From assembly GCF_036669915.1 (NCBI RefSeq), contig NC_089315.1, forward strand, positions 23,885,436 to 23,949,435: a DNA stretch of 64,000 nucleotides, read 5' to 3'. The position numbers and the translations under genes are program-made. This DNA is from Pocillopora verrucosa (lineage: Eukaryota > Cnidaria > Anthozoa > Scleractinia > Pocilloporidae). The notes beneath the pieces were generated by a model that did not search any database, was not told the origin of the DNA, and was given only the letters and a program-made list of their open reading frames with translations. Positions 10,286 to 22,639 of the stretch are shown here, one piece after another (position 1 is the first letter of the stretch; each line of letters begins with the position of its first letter).

Positions 10286-11536
10286 AAAAATGAAAATGAA
10301 AACAATGTAGTGCCTTTGTTGTCTTAGATATTTTGAATGAAACATTTTTATTATACCCTAGCTGAATCTTATAGACATATGATGTGATTGAACTTTTTAT
10401 TGAAATATCCAATACAAATTTAATAAACTTACGGTGATTTTTTTGTTCGAGGTGATGTAGTAGTAGCTAGTTATCTGGCACTATTGAAAGTGAATTAAAA
10501 GCCCTAGCCTCAGATGAATCTGACCACTCAAAGCCAAGGTCATCAACCGCAACACAATGGTGATTTATAATAATCAGATGATTCTTCCCAATCAGGAGCC
10601 CATTCAGTCAAGGTTTCGTGGTTTAACTTTCAGTAGAAACATCATAGCGATGAACACCATTACGTCATGAACTCTGCGGAAAATTTCAGAGTTAAAGCAT
10701 TTTTATTTAAGTGTTTTTATTCCGTCTCGAAAGTGAGATCTTAATTCAAAATAGGAGAAGGAGATAAATAATTTTACAATGGAAGGGAAAAATGTTTGGT
10801 GCAACTCATACACTTGACACTCGACACGCGGCGTACGTGAGCTCTTATGACCGTCATTGTTATCAGTGTAAGGTCCAACTTTTGCGCCTATCAATTTCAC
10901 GTGAACGTAACGCCTCTTAAAAAATCATCAAACAGGTGCCTTGAGATAGAGTAAATGACTAAGAGTAAGAAGCTTTGATATACTCGATACAGTGTTTTCG
11001 CAGACCGTTTTTTTGTTTCCTTTGTGTTTCCCTGAAAACGAGATTTTCCACGTTAGTTCGCATCACGAACACCATAACTATTCTATAAAAGAAAACTTAC
11101 CCAGACGCACGTTCCTTATGAAGTTTCTTACATTCAGTCACTTTTACCAAAACACAAACACAGGTTTCACCTTTTGTGCACTTGTTCACTTGAGTCTTTA
11201 AACAATGGATAACCAAGGGGAAAACCTCGTTGCTTTCATTTTTCAAACCCTAACAAGTATCCGAACACATTTTCACACCAGTAGGAGAGGTAGTTGTTCA
11301 TTCTTGCTAGAAGTTATTATGAGCATCATTACGCCTTTATTCATCGGATCCGTTTCAGATATTGAACACAGTTATGGGAATAGTTAAAAAAGTTTTTACT
11401 TGACTTTCTGTTGTCAGGGGAATAATGCTGCTGAAGATATGCAAACTTATATAAAAGTATTAGCGCCCACCTTTTCACCCCACAGTGAATATGATCCAAA
11501 CAAGTTTTAATTTATTAAAATTATTCCGCTCTGCCA
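10286..11536. other. Convergent intergenic region, unit A
   Basis: This lies between the 3' ends of the coiled-coil gene and the GPCR. It holds a likely poly(A) signal AATAAA at 10422-10427 for the plus-strand gene and one on the minus strand at 11516-11511, just after the GPCR stop. A minus open stretch at 10703-10900 is not kept as a longer frame between the two units and I do not call it a gene. Confidence 0.5.
10422..10427 (+). terminator. Poly(A) signal, coiled-coil gene A
   Basis: AATAAA, 137 bp after the stop codon. The same signal is kept in unit B near 21210. Confidence 0.55.
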
Positions 11537-13250
11537 CTATCTCTTAAAAGGTACAGTACATTTACAGTTAAAAATCTCGGACCATGCCTTCCTTATCTCG
11601 GAATTAAAAAAGCCGTATATGAATGGATTCAGTGCACTGTTGCAGTATAAAAGGATGATCGAGGAGTGTCTGATAAGATTCGGAACAGGTGAGATTGAAT
11701 CTATTAAGAGAATCACGACAAATGGTGTCCAGGAAATCAGAAAAGTACATGTGACAATGAGAAATGTTTTGAATATTTTGATCTCCCGTTTCAGTCGTGC
11801 TCTTTGACTAGTTTTCTTAGGTTCTCCTTCTTGACTCAGCGCGTTCTCCGTAAACGTCGAAACAGGAGCCAGGGATATCTCTTGCACGTGTATTCTGGTC
11901 ATATGAGCATGCGCAATGAGAAACACCTTCATATTCACGAATACGAGAAAAAATACCGGTAGAATATAAGCTATCACAAGTACAAAAACAGAGTACTCAT
12001 ATCGCAAACCCCAGATCGAACAGTTGACGCCGTTTTCCTTGGAAGCATGCGTGCCGTACGTGACGAAACCGGCTAGTAGCAGCGCGCAAAACCAGGACAC
12101 TCCGATAATTTGCTTGACTCTGCTTTCGGTCATGCGTGACAGATAATTTAGTGGTGAAGTCACAGCCAAGTATCTGTCTCCGCCGACCACACACAAGTTG
12201 TATATGGAGGCGCTGCACAGAATAAAGTTCAGGAATAAATAGAGGTCGCAGGTGAATCGACCAAAAGTCCATCGACCTAGAGATCAAGTAAACTAAAGTA
12301 AATAAAAGAACACAGGTTTGCCTCCTAACTATTGAAAAAAAATTAACGAAAGTAAACGTATTTACAATCTAACCAGCTCTTGCTTGTCTCTGACCATCTA
12401 CCTCCTCCTCCCTCCTTCCCCTAACCCCGCCTCAACTACCCCTTCCTTCCTTCCTCCCCCTCCCCTTCCCCCCCCCGCTTCAAGAACATTTGTCAAGTTT
12501 CCCATGACAGCTCAATCGTGTCTCCCATGTGGTGGGAGGTCAAGTCTCAAATCTGTTCCACAACATTTCGTTTTTCACGACTTCCGTTTCTAGGCAAAAA
12601 TCATACTAGCTATGGGCGATGACTATGCGATAAGTGAAATTTCTTTGAGCGTTTGCAATTAGCAAACAGAATTTTGATCAGCTTTGGCTGTTGTTAAATG
12701 GAATCCAAAAAATCGATTCATTGATTTATTATTATTACCTTTTTCTTCTATTAGTTAAGGCGAGCTTTCTTCCCACGCTATTACTGAACCCATCGTTTTT
12801 CAAGATGGAGAAACGCTTTTCTGGACAGCCCGGCTTTGATTTATTTTAAAAATTTTGCTCTGGCGAAGGGCGGAAGGACAGTAGCAATTTGCATTATCAA
12901 CCGTCTCAGTTGATTGATTGTTTCGATTAAGTAAGATATTTACCTGTATTCTGATAACTAATATGGTAGCCCAAACTTAGCGGCAAAACCAGCAAACCCG
13001 TGAGGAAATCAGAAAATGACATGCTGGCCACAAAGTACAGTGACGGGATCTGCACGCGCCGACAAACCCAGACAAGCCGACATACCACAAGGTTACCAAC
13101 TGTGGCAAGGCATATGACCATGACGAGGAAACTCGCTATGATGATAGTCATTGGACCCCAAGGTGAATGCGGCGCCAGTTCATTCCTCGCGATTGTATTG
13201 CTGAAGTTTTCAGCTGTAACATGATTTTGAAGTTGTTGCAGGTTATCCAT
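11537..13250 (-). CDS. Rhodopsin-family (class A) orphan GPCR, copy A
   Basis: Two exons, 12944-13250 and 11537-12276, join in phase 1 to give 348 residues with seven hydrophobic segments. Diagnostic sites: an N-glycosylation site at Asn15, GNLVV with Asn53 (1.50), Asp81 (2.50) in SFSDFLTG, Cys112 (3.25), GDRYLAV with Arg137 (3.50), Cys188 in the second extracellular loop, SWTP at 284-287 and NPFIY at 319-323. Basic residues line loop 3 (SQRARLKREIK). Position 3.32 is Asn119, not the Asp that binds amines, so an aminergic ligand is unlikely despite the general likeness. The ligand is unknown. The ATG was chosen because it gives a 30-residue extracellular tail. The 667-bp intron contains a pyrimidine-rich tract. 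Confidence 0.9.
12402..12480. repeat. Pyrimidine-rich (CCTT/CCCC) tract
   Basis: A C/T run in the GPCR A intron, shorter in unit B (about 23505-23540). It is low-complexity; the open frame across it is a compositional artefact. Confidence 0.6.
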
Positions 13251-14244
13251 GATTTCATCTGTGGTGAAAATTAAATCAGTAACGAAGTGAGACGATAGTA
13301 TCTAAAATGAGAAGGCAAACGTCGAAGAAAGAAAGTTTCAGACGGCCGTGAAGTGTGAACACCTGTAAGTCAATGGAAAGTCTGTGGAAGGATCAGCTGC
13401 CTGATGTTTTTATCAAAGTGCTTCGTAGGTATCGATGAGATTTGTATTCCTTTAAATATTTTTAAACAGATGCAACAAATACATCCATATCGGTCTCTTT
13501 GTTTGGTCGTCACCTTAGCCGGAGTGTGGGCTGAGTGTGAAATCGAAACAACTAGTCACAAACATGATTGCAAATCAACAAATTTTGATTCAAACCCCTT
13601 GTTATGAACTTACCTAATGTCGAAAATGAAATGAAGTTTTGGATAACGATGTCAAACGAAAATGAAATGCTTCAAAATACGATCTTTCAATATTTCATCT
13701 TCAAAAAACATTCTGTTTCATGAACTTTTGACGTGAACTTCCCTAAAGACACTATATTTATCGTTTCGTTCGACCCCAATACTTGACTATGTTTGGACAG
13801 ATGTTTTTATCCTCGATTTCTCGATCGAATGTCTTGAAACGGAAACGAAAGTAGGCATTAAAGTCCATAAAGCAAAATAGTATGCAAGTATTTTGGATTA
13901 AGACGCACGTAAGACAAAAGGAGTTCTCTCTTTCATCCACGTATACGCTCCCTTTCGCGCGCGTTTCATGTGTTAATGTCGAACGCCTACTAGGCAGCTT
14001 ATTAAAACAAAATAAATCAGTACAAAGAACCAAGGGAACCTAAAAGGCGAGTGTTTCTAATTCCACTAACACACCCTATAAAAGAACGATTAAAGTTTTA
14101 TTCTTAAAGGGGAAACCAAAGCAATTCCCGTTCTTCAAAAGCGAATAAAAAAATCGTCGTTTTGGAAATCCGTTAGTTTAGAAAAACAGGTAATTTAGTG
14201 GTAACAACTCAGTTGAAAACGTAAATTAGCCACCGTAAGGGTCT
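13251..14244. other. GPCR A upstream region and inter-unit spacer
   Basis: Up to about 13790 this is still duplicated in unit B (24388-24930) and should include the GPCR 5' UTR and promoter, though I see no clear TATA box. From 13791 to 14244 it is unique spacer. Bases 14195-14237 (TAACAACTCAGTTGAAAACG and on) match an arm of the palindromic repeat at 33620-33786, so a repeat fragment sits at the junction between the two units. Confidence 0.5.
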
Positions 14245-15427
14245 TTTCTGCAACTGAGTCTCCATTTCACCTATCGCTTAAAAAAGGTTTTCCAAGCATT
14301 ATGTGAAGCCTCAGTCAAAATTTTGTCGCACTTTTGTTAATATTAGTAATACTAATATTGACCAATGATTGACAGTTACTGCAGGTTTGCAAACACTTGC
14401 TCACCTATTCACCATGCCAGTGATGAGTACATCAGAGTCTAGTAAGTCCTTGCTGTCTGACATTCTCTTGCTAAGAACGAAGAAAATCACTGTTAAACAA
14501 TAATGTAATGCAATTGATTTATTTGAAAAATAAGCTTGGTGTTTTTGTTTTATTTTTCATGCTGGTTAGGTTGATTCCAAGCATTGAGGGTCTCAACTTC
14601 TTACCAAGATCAGCTTATAGCTGAATAAATATAGCATATGTACAAATGTATGTGTAACAGTTTGAAATGAGAGATTGTAAACTTTATTTTAATTCAAGGT
14701 AAGCATTATTTTACAAGGACCTCAGTCCTCTGTCTTTTGGTATTCAAGTTTGTTTAGTGCAAACCTTAACTTCATGCACTGGAATAAGCTGCATTTGAAT
14801 GTAATGATATCATAGATTTACAACAGAGGAAACATAGCATACCCTCACTTTTGAACAAATGCCTTATCATGCGCACAATGTTTGTTGACATTGAGACATC
14901 CCTGTAAGAAACAACCCTCGGTAAGGAAAGACATTTCTAAATTAACAATGGGATTAAAATCTTAAGGTTTCTGTGGCATGATATGCATAGTTGATCAGCT
15001 ATCATGTAAAACAGAGTAGAGTCATTTTGGTTTGTTTACAACAGCACACCAATAGGCCACTCACTTTATCATTTCCAGCCCTAATATCAACATGTATATA
15101 CCCATCACTGTTCTCCATACGTCTCTCATTTTACTGATTGAAAGAATTTGTTCAAACATCACAACATTTCATCTTTGGTGGTCATTTCATTCATTCTCAT
15201 GATCCTTACATTTGATCAGGCAGTGATATTGTTAGGGGAAATTAGATGCTGGTCACTATTGGGGCTTAAAAGGTTATTCACTGAGGTATACAGACATGTA
15301 CATCTATCATGGAATAGTTGGCCAGTAGCAAGGCTAATTACATTGCAGCATTTGTGACAGAATGCTGGTTAAAATTAATCATCATTATTAATAATAACTC
15401 TTCCATTAAAAAATCTTTCTCTCTTAC

Positions 15428-18400
15428 AGCTTTAATTCCAGCTTCAAGAACCTTGGCTGGTAAGTATTCTTAATATTCCTTTGTGGATGCTTCACTCACT
15501 ACAATGAGTATAAAGTTCAAATGAAATTTTTTTTAAAATTTATTTCAAAAAATCAACCAACAACAACAAACAAATCAATAATGTTTCTTTAAGGCATATC
15601 ATTTTCTTTTGTTTTTCAACTGAGATTTTAGACAAGGGAAATTTAGTTGTCAACACTAAGAACCAAAGTGCAGAACCCATTTCATCATTAGAGTTGGTAC
15701 AGAAAATGCTCCACTGCCAAGATTTTCTTCCCAATCACCTTACTCCCTTGGTGTTTGTCATACACTATTTTGCTCACTCTAATCTTCACTTGCTCTTATC
15801 AATCTGAAACTAATATCACGGCTTCAAAATTCAATTAGAATATTGAGCACTCCCTGACCTGAAATCATTCCAGCTGAGTAAGCTGTTCCCAAAAATAAGG
15901 AAAGGGTGCTCAAGGCTGATAAATTAATTTTTTTTAAATCAAATTTAAGGTGAACTCAGTCTTACCTGATTCATTTGCTTCATTATTTACAGCAGCCAGG
16001 GAATAGTACAACTTCAGAATTGATTGAAAAGTGGGATAAAAATCAGTAAGGTAGTCCTCAGTCCTCATGATAAACACTCCTGCTGACTTGTTTCCATACT
16101 TTTCTACAATCTGCCAACATACATATAGGAAAATGTTCCCAAAAAACATACACACTTATAACTAGCTGTATTTAAATGAAAATTTTATCCAGTCTGTTTA
16201 TCTAGATTATAAATTCAATCTGTTGGCTTTAAAAGAGTGACTAACTTTTAGTTTATCCACACAATATCACACTTGAATCAAACATTACGGTACAAGGATG
16301 AATAATGGCAATTGAATCAAGTGGAGTGCAATTTGGGCTGAAATCATATACATTATTTCAAAATTACATGAACGTGCAGCGCGAGGTCAATTTGAAATCA
16401 CAAGTATGATTTCAGACCAAAATTGCATGACATGAGGATCGATTACCACTTTATAACATCTATTTTGAAATCAACCAAATACAGGACTTAGTTCAAATAG
16501 TTTATTAATGCAATACTGAGCTGGTTTGAAATTGAATTCATCCATTTTTTGGCAGGAAAAAATAAGAGTTTTGGAAACAAAAGTTGCAAAATTTGCCATG
16601 TAAAGGGCATGAAGGGTTCATCATAAAAGTCACCAAAGGGGAAGCCCCCATCACATTACATAGTTGTCATATTTTTCTTCCAAATTACTGACCATTTTGA
16701 GAAACAATTTATATGTAGGTGCAAATTTCAGAGATGATTAAGCCTAATTACAGTATCTAACAAAGATGCAACTCCTAAATCAACTTCTATATTGTATATT
16801 GAGGATTTTAAATCAATATACAAATAAATCTTGGACATTGCTGAGAAACCAAATTGTTGGTGTTCTACTACATCATGCACAAAGGAAATGGAGCTATAAA
16901 TGTACAGTGTATATGTTACCTGCTCGTCTTCTGTTAAGATGACAAGGGGCATAGCTTGGTTTAAATGATTATAATAGTACCATTGTAAATGCACCTTCAA
17001 AGAAAAAGGAACCTCTCTTGAGTATGGAGATAAAAAAAAAATCAACAAAACAAAAGTCAAGGCTTACTAGAAAACTTTGTACATCAAATGAATATGAAAA
17101 GATAATAAAAAAAATAATGTTGTGGTTTGAATTGTTTTTTTTGGGCATTTTCTTTTTCTTATAGAAGTTCTGACTGCAAAAATTATTGCTGTGCCTTGAA
17201 AGCTTATGAAATCACTCTGCTGTCAAAACTGTCAGGTTTTTTTTTAAAACAAAATTTTTAATACTTGACCATACTTCTCATCTTGAGTGAAAAAAAAAAC
17301 AACAACAACAACAAAAAATAAAAAGTCACATATTTTATATCAGTCTATGTCCTCAACATAGCTTCACCTCCATTGCCAATTTCCAAAGTCTTCCTGGGCT
17401 CCCTGGGAACATAGGCCCCATCACAGAACTCATTACTGAATATGATGCTCTACTGCCTGTTATCGTTCACAATATCTTTTAATTGAGATTGAAGTTTTCT
17501 CCCTCCTTGATGCTGGACCTATGAAAACATTTATAGAAGTGCTTCATGTACAAGTGCAGTGATTGACTTATAATTAATTAAACACTTATCTGCTACAAAA
17601 TATCCATCTACATTCTGCAAAATACACAAAAAGGTGTTCTGTGCTTACATAATTGACCACTGTTTCAAAGAAAATTACTCCTTGAAGTTCTGCACTCTCA
17701 AATATTTCAAGAAACCTGAAATAAAACACCAAAGAATGATAACTCAAGGAAATTAACCACATAGTTTGGCTTAATTGTGTGTTGTTCTTGTCCTGACACA
17801 ATTATTTATTCTTCATTTTTTTTAAATTCAAAACTTGAATGCCTTCACCGTTCAACCATCAAATCAGTGCTTGTAATTAACTAATAGTAAATTCTTGCAA
17901 ACTTAAATACCTGAGGATCTAAGGATATCAATTTGAATTCCAAATCAAACCTCGTCAAACGCCCAGTGCCTGTTTGCGGAGCATGGGCATTTGCAAAGCA
18001 TTTGTGTTTTTTTCCTTTCTCACCATCCTTTTCACACTGTAGAATCACCGGTAAAAGTGAAGAACAGTTCCCAAAGATACTGTCAGCCAACTGTCGGCCA
18101 ACAGTTAGCTGACCATCAGCCGACAGACGGCCAAGAGACAGTCAACTGTTGGCCAACAGTTGACCAGCAGTCGGCCATCAGTTGGTAACCTGTTGGTGAC
18201 CTGTTGGCAATGTGTTACTAATACCCTTAATACCTTTGATGGATGGCTGTCAGGAAAAAGTTTAAGCCTCAAGAAAAGCATAGGTTCGGAAGGTTCATGC
18301 GATATGTCAGGGCATAATACTTGGAACCCCACAAGTATTTTTCGAGTTAGTAACCAAAAAAAGCTGGCTACAGTTTTGAAAGATGCAACTTCATACTACA

Positions 18401-18879
18401 ATCGACTACTAACTTCTACAAAGCCTTCGTCTCAAATGCTATCTTTCGCCATAGTTTTATTTCATCAAAGAACTGCTCGCACAATGGTGTTATACGGAAA
18501 TATTGCTGAAAGGTTTACTCTGCACAAGTCTAACAACGCTTAGGCCAAGATCAGTTAAAGTGCGGTAAACAAACTCAACTTACCTGGCAATCAGGAACAA
18601 CGTGATGAGTCAGTGAATTAGAAAGCAAAGTTCCGTTGCCTAAATAACGAATTAAATTAAAGTGTGTGATACTGAACTACATTATGCTGTAACTAAGATA
18701 ACAACTTCCAAAGATTGGCTGGAGCTTACTCTGCTTGCAAACGCTTACTTACCTTGTTCGCAAACTGCACAAACTTCACTACGGCAAGGAACATCTTTCT
18801 GCAAATAGTGTTCCCGCACAACATCAAGAGGTCGGCCTGTTTTCGTTTTTAACCTTAGTGGCTTATTAGTTTTGATCAT
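15428..18879 (-). pseudogene. DIS3L: DIS3L-like exonuclease 5' fragment, copy B (broken)
   Basis: Seven exons can be placed: 18753-18879 (ATG at 18879), 17911-17969, 17649-17715, 17368-17518, 16920-16994, 15966-16110 and 15428-15468. Exon 6 (VEKYGNKSAGVFIMRTEDY) and exon 7 (LPAKVLEAGIK) align well with the family before the cold-shock domains. Damage: exon 3 lacks 11 bp that copy A keeps, which shifts the frame. Exon 4 has an in-frame TAG after the residues NDNRQ and a 1-bp deletion near its 3' end. Exon 5 has lost a few bases before WYYYNH. The gene ends at exon 7; below 15428 the sequence matches the region left of exon 4 in unit A, and no S1 or RNB exons follow. All exon boundaries except exon 5 keep GT-AG. 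It is probably a dead copy from a duplication that caught only the 5' end of the gene. Confidence 0.83.
18070..18230. repeat. Palindromic minisatellite, GTTGGCCAACAG type
   Basis: About 160 bp of degenerate tandem units around the self-complementary core TTGGCCAA, such as CAACTGTTGGCCAACAGTTG. It lies in intron 1 of DIS3L copy B and is missing at the matching place in unit A (about 2305), so it expanded or was inserted after duplication, or was lost from A. Confidence 0.75.
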
Positions 18880-19586
18880 ATTTCGGCGTTCATGGATATG
18901 AAACAACGGCCATTTTTAAAGTGAAACTACAACTTGAACTCGGCGCCATTTTGTTGATTACATTTCCCAACAGCACTTGCTAGTTTTAACTTTTGATTGG
19001 TATCCAGTTACCTCGATATCTCGGTCGCAAACAAATACTAAATGCGCATTGGTCAGTTGAATTGTGGTTACATCTGGTATTTCTCGCTTTAATATAAGTT
19101 CGCATGTTGTTGGAACGGACAGGTTCCGATGAAAATACGTTTGCAAAGTCGTTGCTTGTAATAAGGTAGTTGAGATCCATTAAAAGGCTCTTAACAAGTG
19201 GATAAATCGTTTGAGGCATGGGCAGCCCTCCATTACAGTAGACCTCACTTGATACTTTGTTTGTGAAGCAGCGTTTGCTCTACTGTGCTGTGCATTTGTG
19301 CTTTAATACTAAATGTTACCTAGTTCATATTTTGGTATACCTGGTAGTTGAAACGTACTTTTAAACCTATTATTTTCGTTATTGTGTGTGTGCGTGTGTG
19401 TTTTTTTTTTCCAGTTACCACTGAAAGGCCCTAATCTATTTTTACTTTGACCACTTCTGTAATTTTCGAGCTTGTGGCCAAAGTAAGAGGACCAGAGGTT
19501 TCAAAGATATAACTCTTTTTTATTTACTAAATATTAATCAAGGGTCGCCATTTTGACACGAAGCTTACGAAAATTATTGCCGTTGT

Positions 19587-19592
19587 TATAAA
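19587..19592 (+). promoter_or_regulatory. TATA box, coiled-coil gene copy B
   Basis: TATAAA 190 bp upstream of the ATG at 19777, in the same AAATTCGCTCGCGC context as copy A. Confidence 0.5.
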
Positions 19593-19776
19593 TTCGCTCG
19601 CGCTTAAATGACAGTGCCTGAAATTGAACCTGATTGGTTTATCATATCGCGCGCGCTTGACTCTCTTTTGTTATGTCACAATCTGCACAATCCATTCGCA
19701 TGAAAATACTGTCCAGAGAGACTTATATTTCAAAGTGCGTAAACTTTGTTCACATATAACCCAGCAAAAGCTTAAA

Positions 19777-21057
19777 ATGGGTTCTGCTTTAAGTTCATAC
19801 AAATCCAAAAGAAGAGATAAGAAAGAATACAAGAGGTGAGTAAACATTTTTCTTCCGCTCGAAGGAAAACATTCAGATGCTCTTGCGACTCGATTTTGTT
19901 TTCCATGGACATTGATCACATCGTCTATCTTGTTCAAATTTGTATACTTTTTTTCCGTCGAGTAGGAAACTGAGAGAGCAACTGAAAGAAGCACAAGAAC
20001 ACATAGCTCGTCTCCAGGCACAACTTCAGTGTGAAAATGAGTAAGTTGATTCGAGTAATGTTTGCTGGGGTGGCTGATTCTTTCTCGATTAAACTTCGTT
20101 TCTTTGACCTTCTCCCTTTCATACCTAATCGTAAAAACCGAGTAGAGAATCCATATGCTCTAGTTATGTAAATGTCTTTAGCTAGGAGGGCTTCATCTGG
20201 GTTATTCCGACAAAAAGAGAGGGACCAGTATTTCTAGCTCTTGGTAGACGCAAAGAAGGTGGATAATTTGTTCTATCTGAGACCTTTTCTCAGCTTTTTC
20301 TTTTCTTCAGAGTTTTATCTTGTAAACCTAAAAATTAGTACTTGCTAGTGCAATTTACCGTTACCGTTCATTACTTGTGTGGGCTAATTATTCTTGTTCG
20401 TTCTCTTTTGACATTTTACGTAGATTACTTGAGGCCTTTCAAAGGTCACGAATCGCCCCCAACGTAGGGCCTGGAACACAGAAATATCAAGCAGCCACTG
20501 AAATGATGAAAGAAGTTGAAGCTTTGGAGCGAAAGCTTTTCTTTGAGCAAGTTGCTCTGAATGTTACAGAAAATAGATGTGACTTTCTGGATAACAACTA
20601 CCGGTAACTAAATTGCTGTTTAATAACCGTACACTATGGCGTTCTTAAAAGGTTAAATCCGAAGTTTTAATTCTTCACACTAAAAGATTGTGATTTCTCA
20701 AATAATCACAACACTCTATAACAGTTCTCGGTCAGCGCATGGAGATTGGCAAGTAAGGAGGGAAGGGGGGGGGGGGGAGAACGAAAGCTAGTGCTCTCAA
20801 ATGGGGAAAATCAGGAAAAAAATCACTTCAAGCTGTAAATATCTTTTATCTCTTTTTACAGTCTTCTTCACGACAATGAGACGAACCTTTATTGGCAGAA
20901 GTCATCCTGTCAAACAAACCTGGAGGCCTTGAAAAAGAAACAAGAGGCCATTCAGTTCAGTCGATTCAAAGACGAGAATCCGCTGGAACAGTGGGTCGTC
21001 TGCTCGCTTCCAAATCTTTACTTCGGAAGAGCTGAAACCCTATCATCATGGCATTAG
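19777..21057 (+). CDS. Unrecognised small coiled-coil protein, copy B (4 exons)
   Basis: The model is 19777-19835, 19966-20040, 20424-20603 and 20862-21057, with GT-AG introns and phase 2 junctions as in copy A. It gives 169 residues, five fewer than copy A, because a base change makes TAG at 21055-21057. The N-terminal MGSALSSYKSKRRDKKEYKR is unchanged. I count about eight replacements over the first 155 residues, mostly mild (for example Ile to Val, Asp to Asn). There is no frameshift or early stop in the body. Conservation of frame and splice sites supports a functional gene. The intron before the last exon holds a G tract near 20767. Confidence 0.75.
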
Positions 21058-22639
21058 TGTTCTCTTAGTTTAAAAAATTGAAAATGAAAACAGTGTACTG
21101 CCTTTTTTTTCTTAGATATTCTGAATGTAAACATTTGTACTATGCCGTAGCTGAATCTTCTAGGCATATGATGCAATGACACTTTTTATTGAAATATCTA
21201 ATAGAAATTTAATAAACTTATGGTGATTTTTTGTTCGAGGTGATGTAGTAGTTATCTGGCCCTATTGAAAGTGAATTAAAAGGCCTAGCCTCAAATGAAT
21301 TTGACCACTCAAAGCCAAGGTCACCAACCGCAACACAATGGTGATTTATAATAATCAGATGATTCTTCCCAATCAGGAGCCCATTCAGTCAAGGTTCGTG
21401 GTTTAACTTTCAGTAGAAACATCATAGCGATGAACACCATTACGTCATGAACTCTGCGGAAGATTTCAGAGTTAAAGCATTTTTATTTAAGTGTTTTTAT
21501 TCCGTCTCGAAAGTGAGATCTTAATTCAAAATAGGAGAAGGAGATAAATAATTTTACAATGGAAGGGAAAAATGTTTGGTGCCACTCATACACTTGACAC
21601 TCGACACGCGGCGTACGTGAGCTCTTATGACCGTCATTGTTATCAGTGTAAAGTCCAACTTCTGCGCCTATCAATTTCACGTGAACGTAACGCCTCTTAA
21701 AAAAATCATCAAACAAGTGCATTGAGATAGAGTAAATGACTAAGAGTAAGAGGCTTTGATATACTCGATACAGTGTTTTCGTAGACTGATGTTTTTTTTT
21801 CATTGTGTTTCCCTGGAAACGAGATTTTCCACGTCAGTTCGCATCACGAACACCATAACTATACTATAAAAGAAAACTTGAAATACCCAGACGCACGTTC
21901 CTTATGAAGTTTCTTACATTCAGTCACTTTTACCGACACAAAAACGCAGGTTTCACCTTTTGTACTCTTGTTCACTTGAGTCTTTAAACAATGGATAACT
22001 GAGGGGTAAAGCTCGTTGCTTTCATTTTTCAAACTCTAACAAGTATCCGAGCACATTTTCACACCAGTTGGAGAGGTAGTTGTTTATTCTTGTTAGAAGT
22101 TGATATGAGTATCATTACGCCTTTATTCATTGGATCCGTTTCAGATATTGACCGCAGTTATGGGAATAATTACTCGACTTTCTGTTGTCAGGGGAATAAT
22201 ACTGCTGAAGATATGCAAACTTATATAAAAGTATTGGCACCCACCTTTTCACCCCATAGTGAATATGTTCCAAACAAGTTTTAATTTATTTACAGCATGA
22301 ACTGTCTTTGAAAAACAATTATTTCTAAGGTGTCTCTATCATCTACCAGTAGATCAAGTAAATATAACGCGAGTTATTATCTATGGTGCCACGTAGAAAA
22401 TAGACCACTGATGAACTGTAGGTGTTGTAACTGTTTCATTGCTCATTCGATCGAAACCTGTTTCAAAGGCTAAACCGAAGAGGCTCTTGTATTTTTGTTG
22501 CCCCTTGTCGCTGTAGATACCTGAACTCGGAACTGAGGCAGCACTGTGAAAATGCCACTATTCCCCTTTTTTTAAGCTGTAAAAAGCTCCAAAATGGTCT
22601 TTATAAAGTCTCCAGCTCAAGGCCGACTCCGCTCTGCCA
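21058..22639. other. Convergent intergenic region, unit B
   Basis: Counterpart of 10286-11536. Bases about 22295-22630 have no counterpart in unit A, which joins directly from its position 11515 to the GPCR 3' end; the segment therefore puts the minus-strand AATAAA (22290-22285) about 350 bp after the copy B stop instead of about 20 bp. Confidence 0.5.

Larger units (their letters stand above)
235..13790. repeat. Segmental duplication, unit A
   Basis: This block matches 14245-24930 in the same orientation and order. Matching landmarks are 251 with 14248, 1411 with 17362, 4785 with 18545, 8190 with 18941, 10075 with 20862, 11537 with 22640 and 13250 with 24387. Unit A is about 2.9 kb longer because it carries two transposons (2623-4775 and 5172-8175), partly offset by deletions relative to B: about 1.9 kb of DIS3L exons, a ~190-bp minisatellite, about 340 bp near 11515 and about 100 bp near 12915. 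The match is mostly well above 90 percent by eye; I did not compute it. Confidence 0.9.

Noticed and set aside
10703-10900. Minus open frame with a longer version in unit B (21483-21803)
   Set aside because: A 1-bp difference in an A run breaks the longer frame in unit A, there is no splice or domain evidence, and the region is a convergent 3' flank.
12384-12593. Pro-rich open frame
   Set aside because: Produced by a CT-rich low-complexity tract in the GPCR intron.
15429-15460. Apparent plus-strand mini-exon with AG and GTAAGT borders
   Set aside because: The minus strand reads DIS3L exon 7 here in the correct phase after exon 6; the plus-strand signals are a coincidence.
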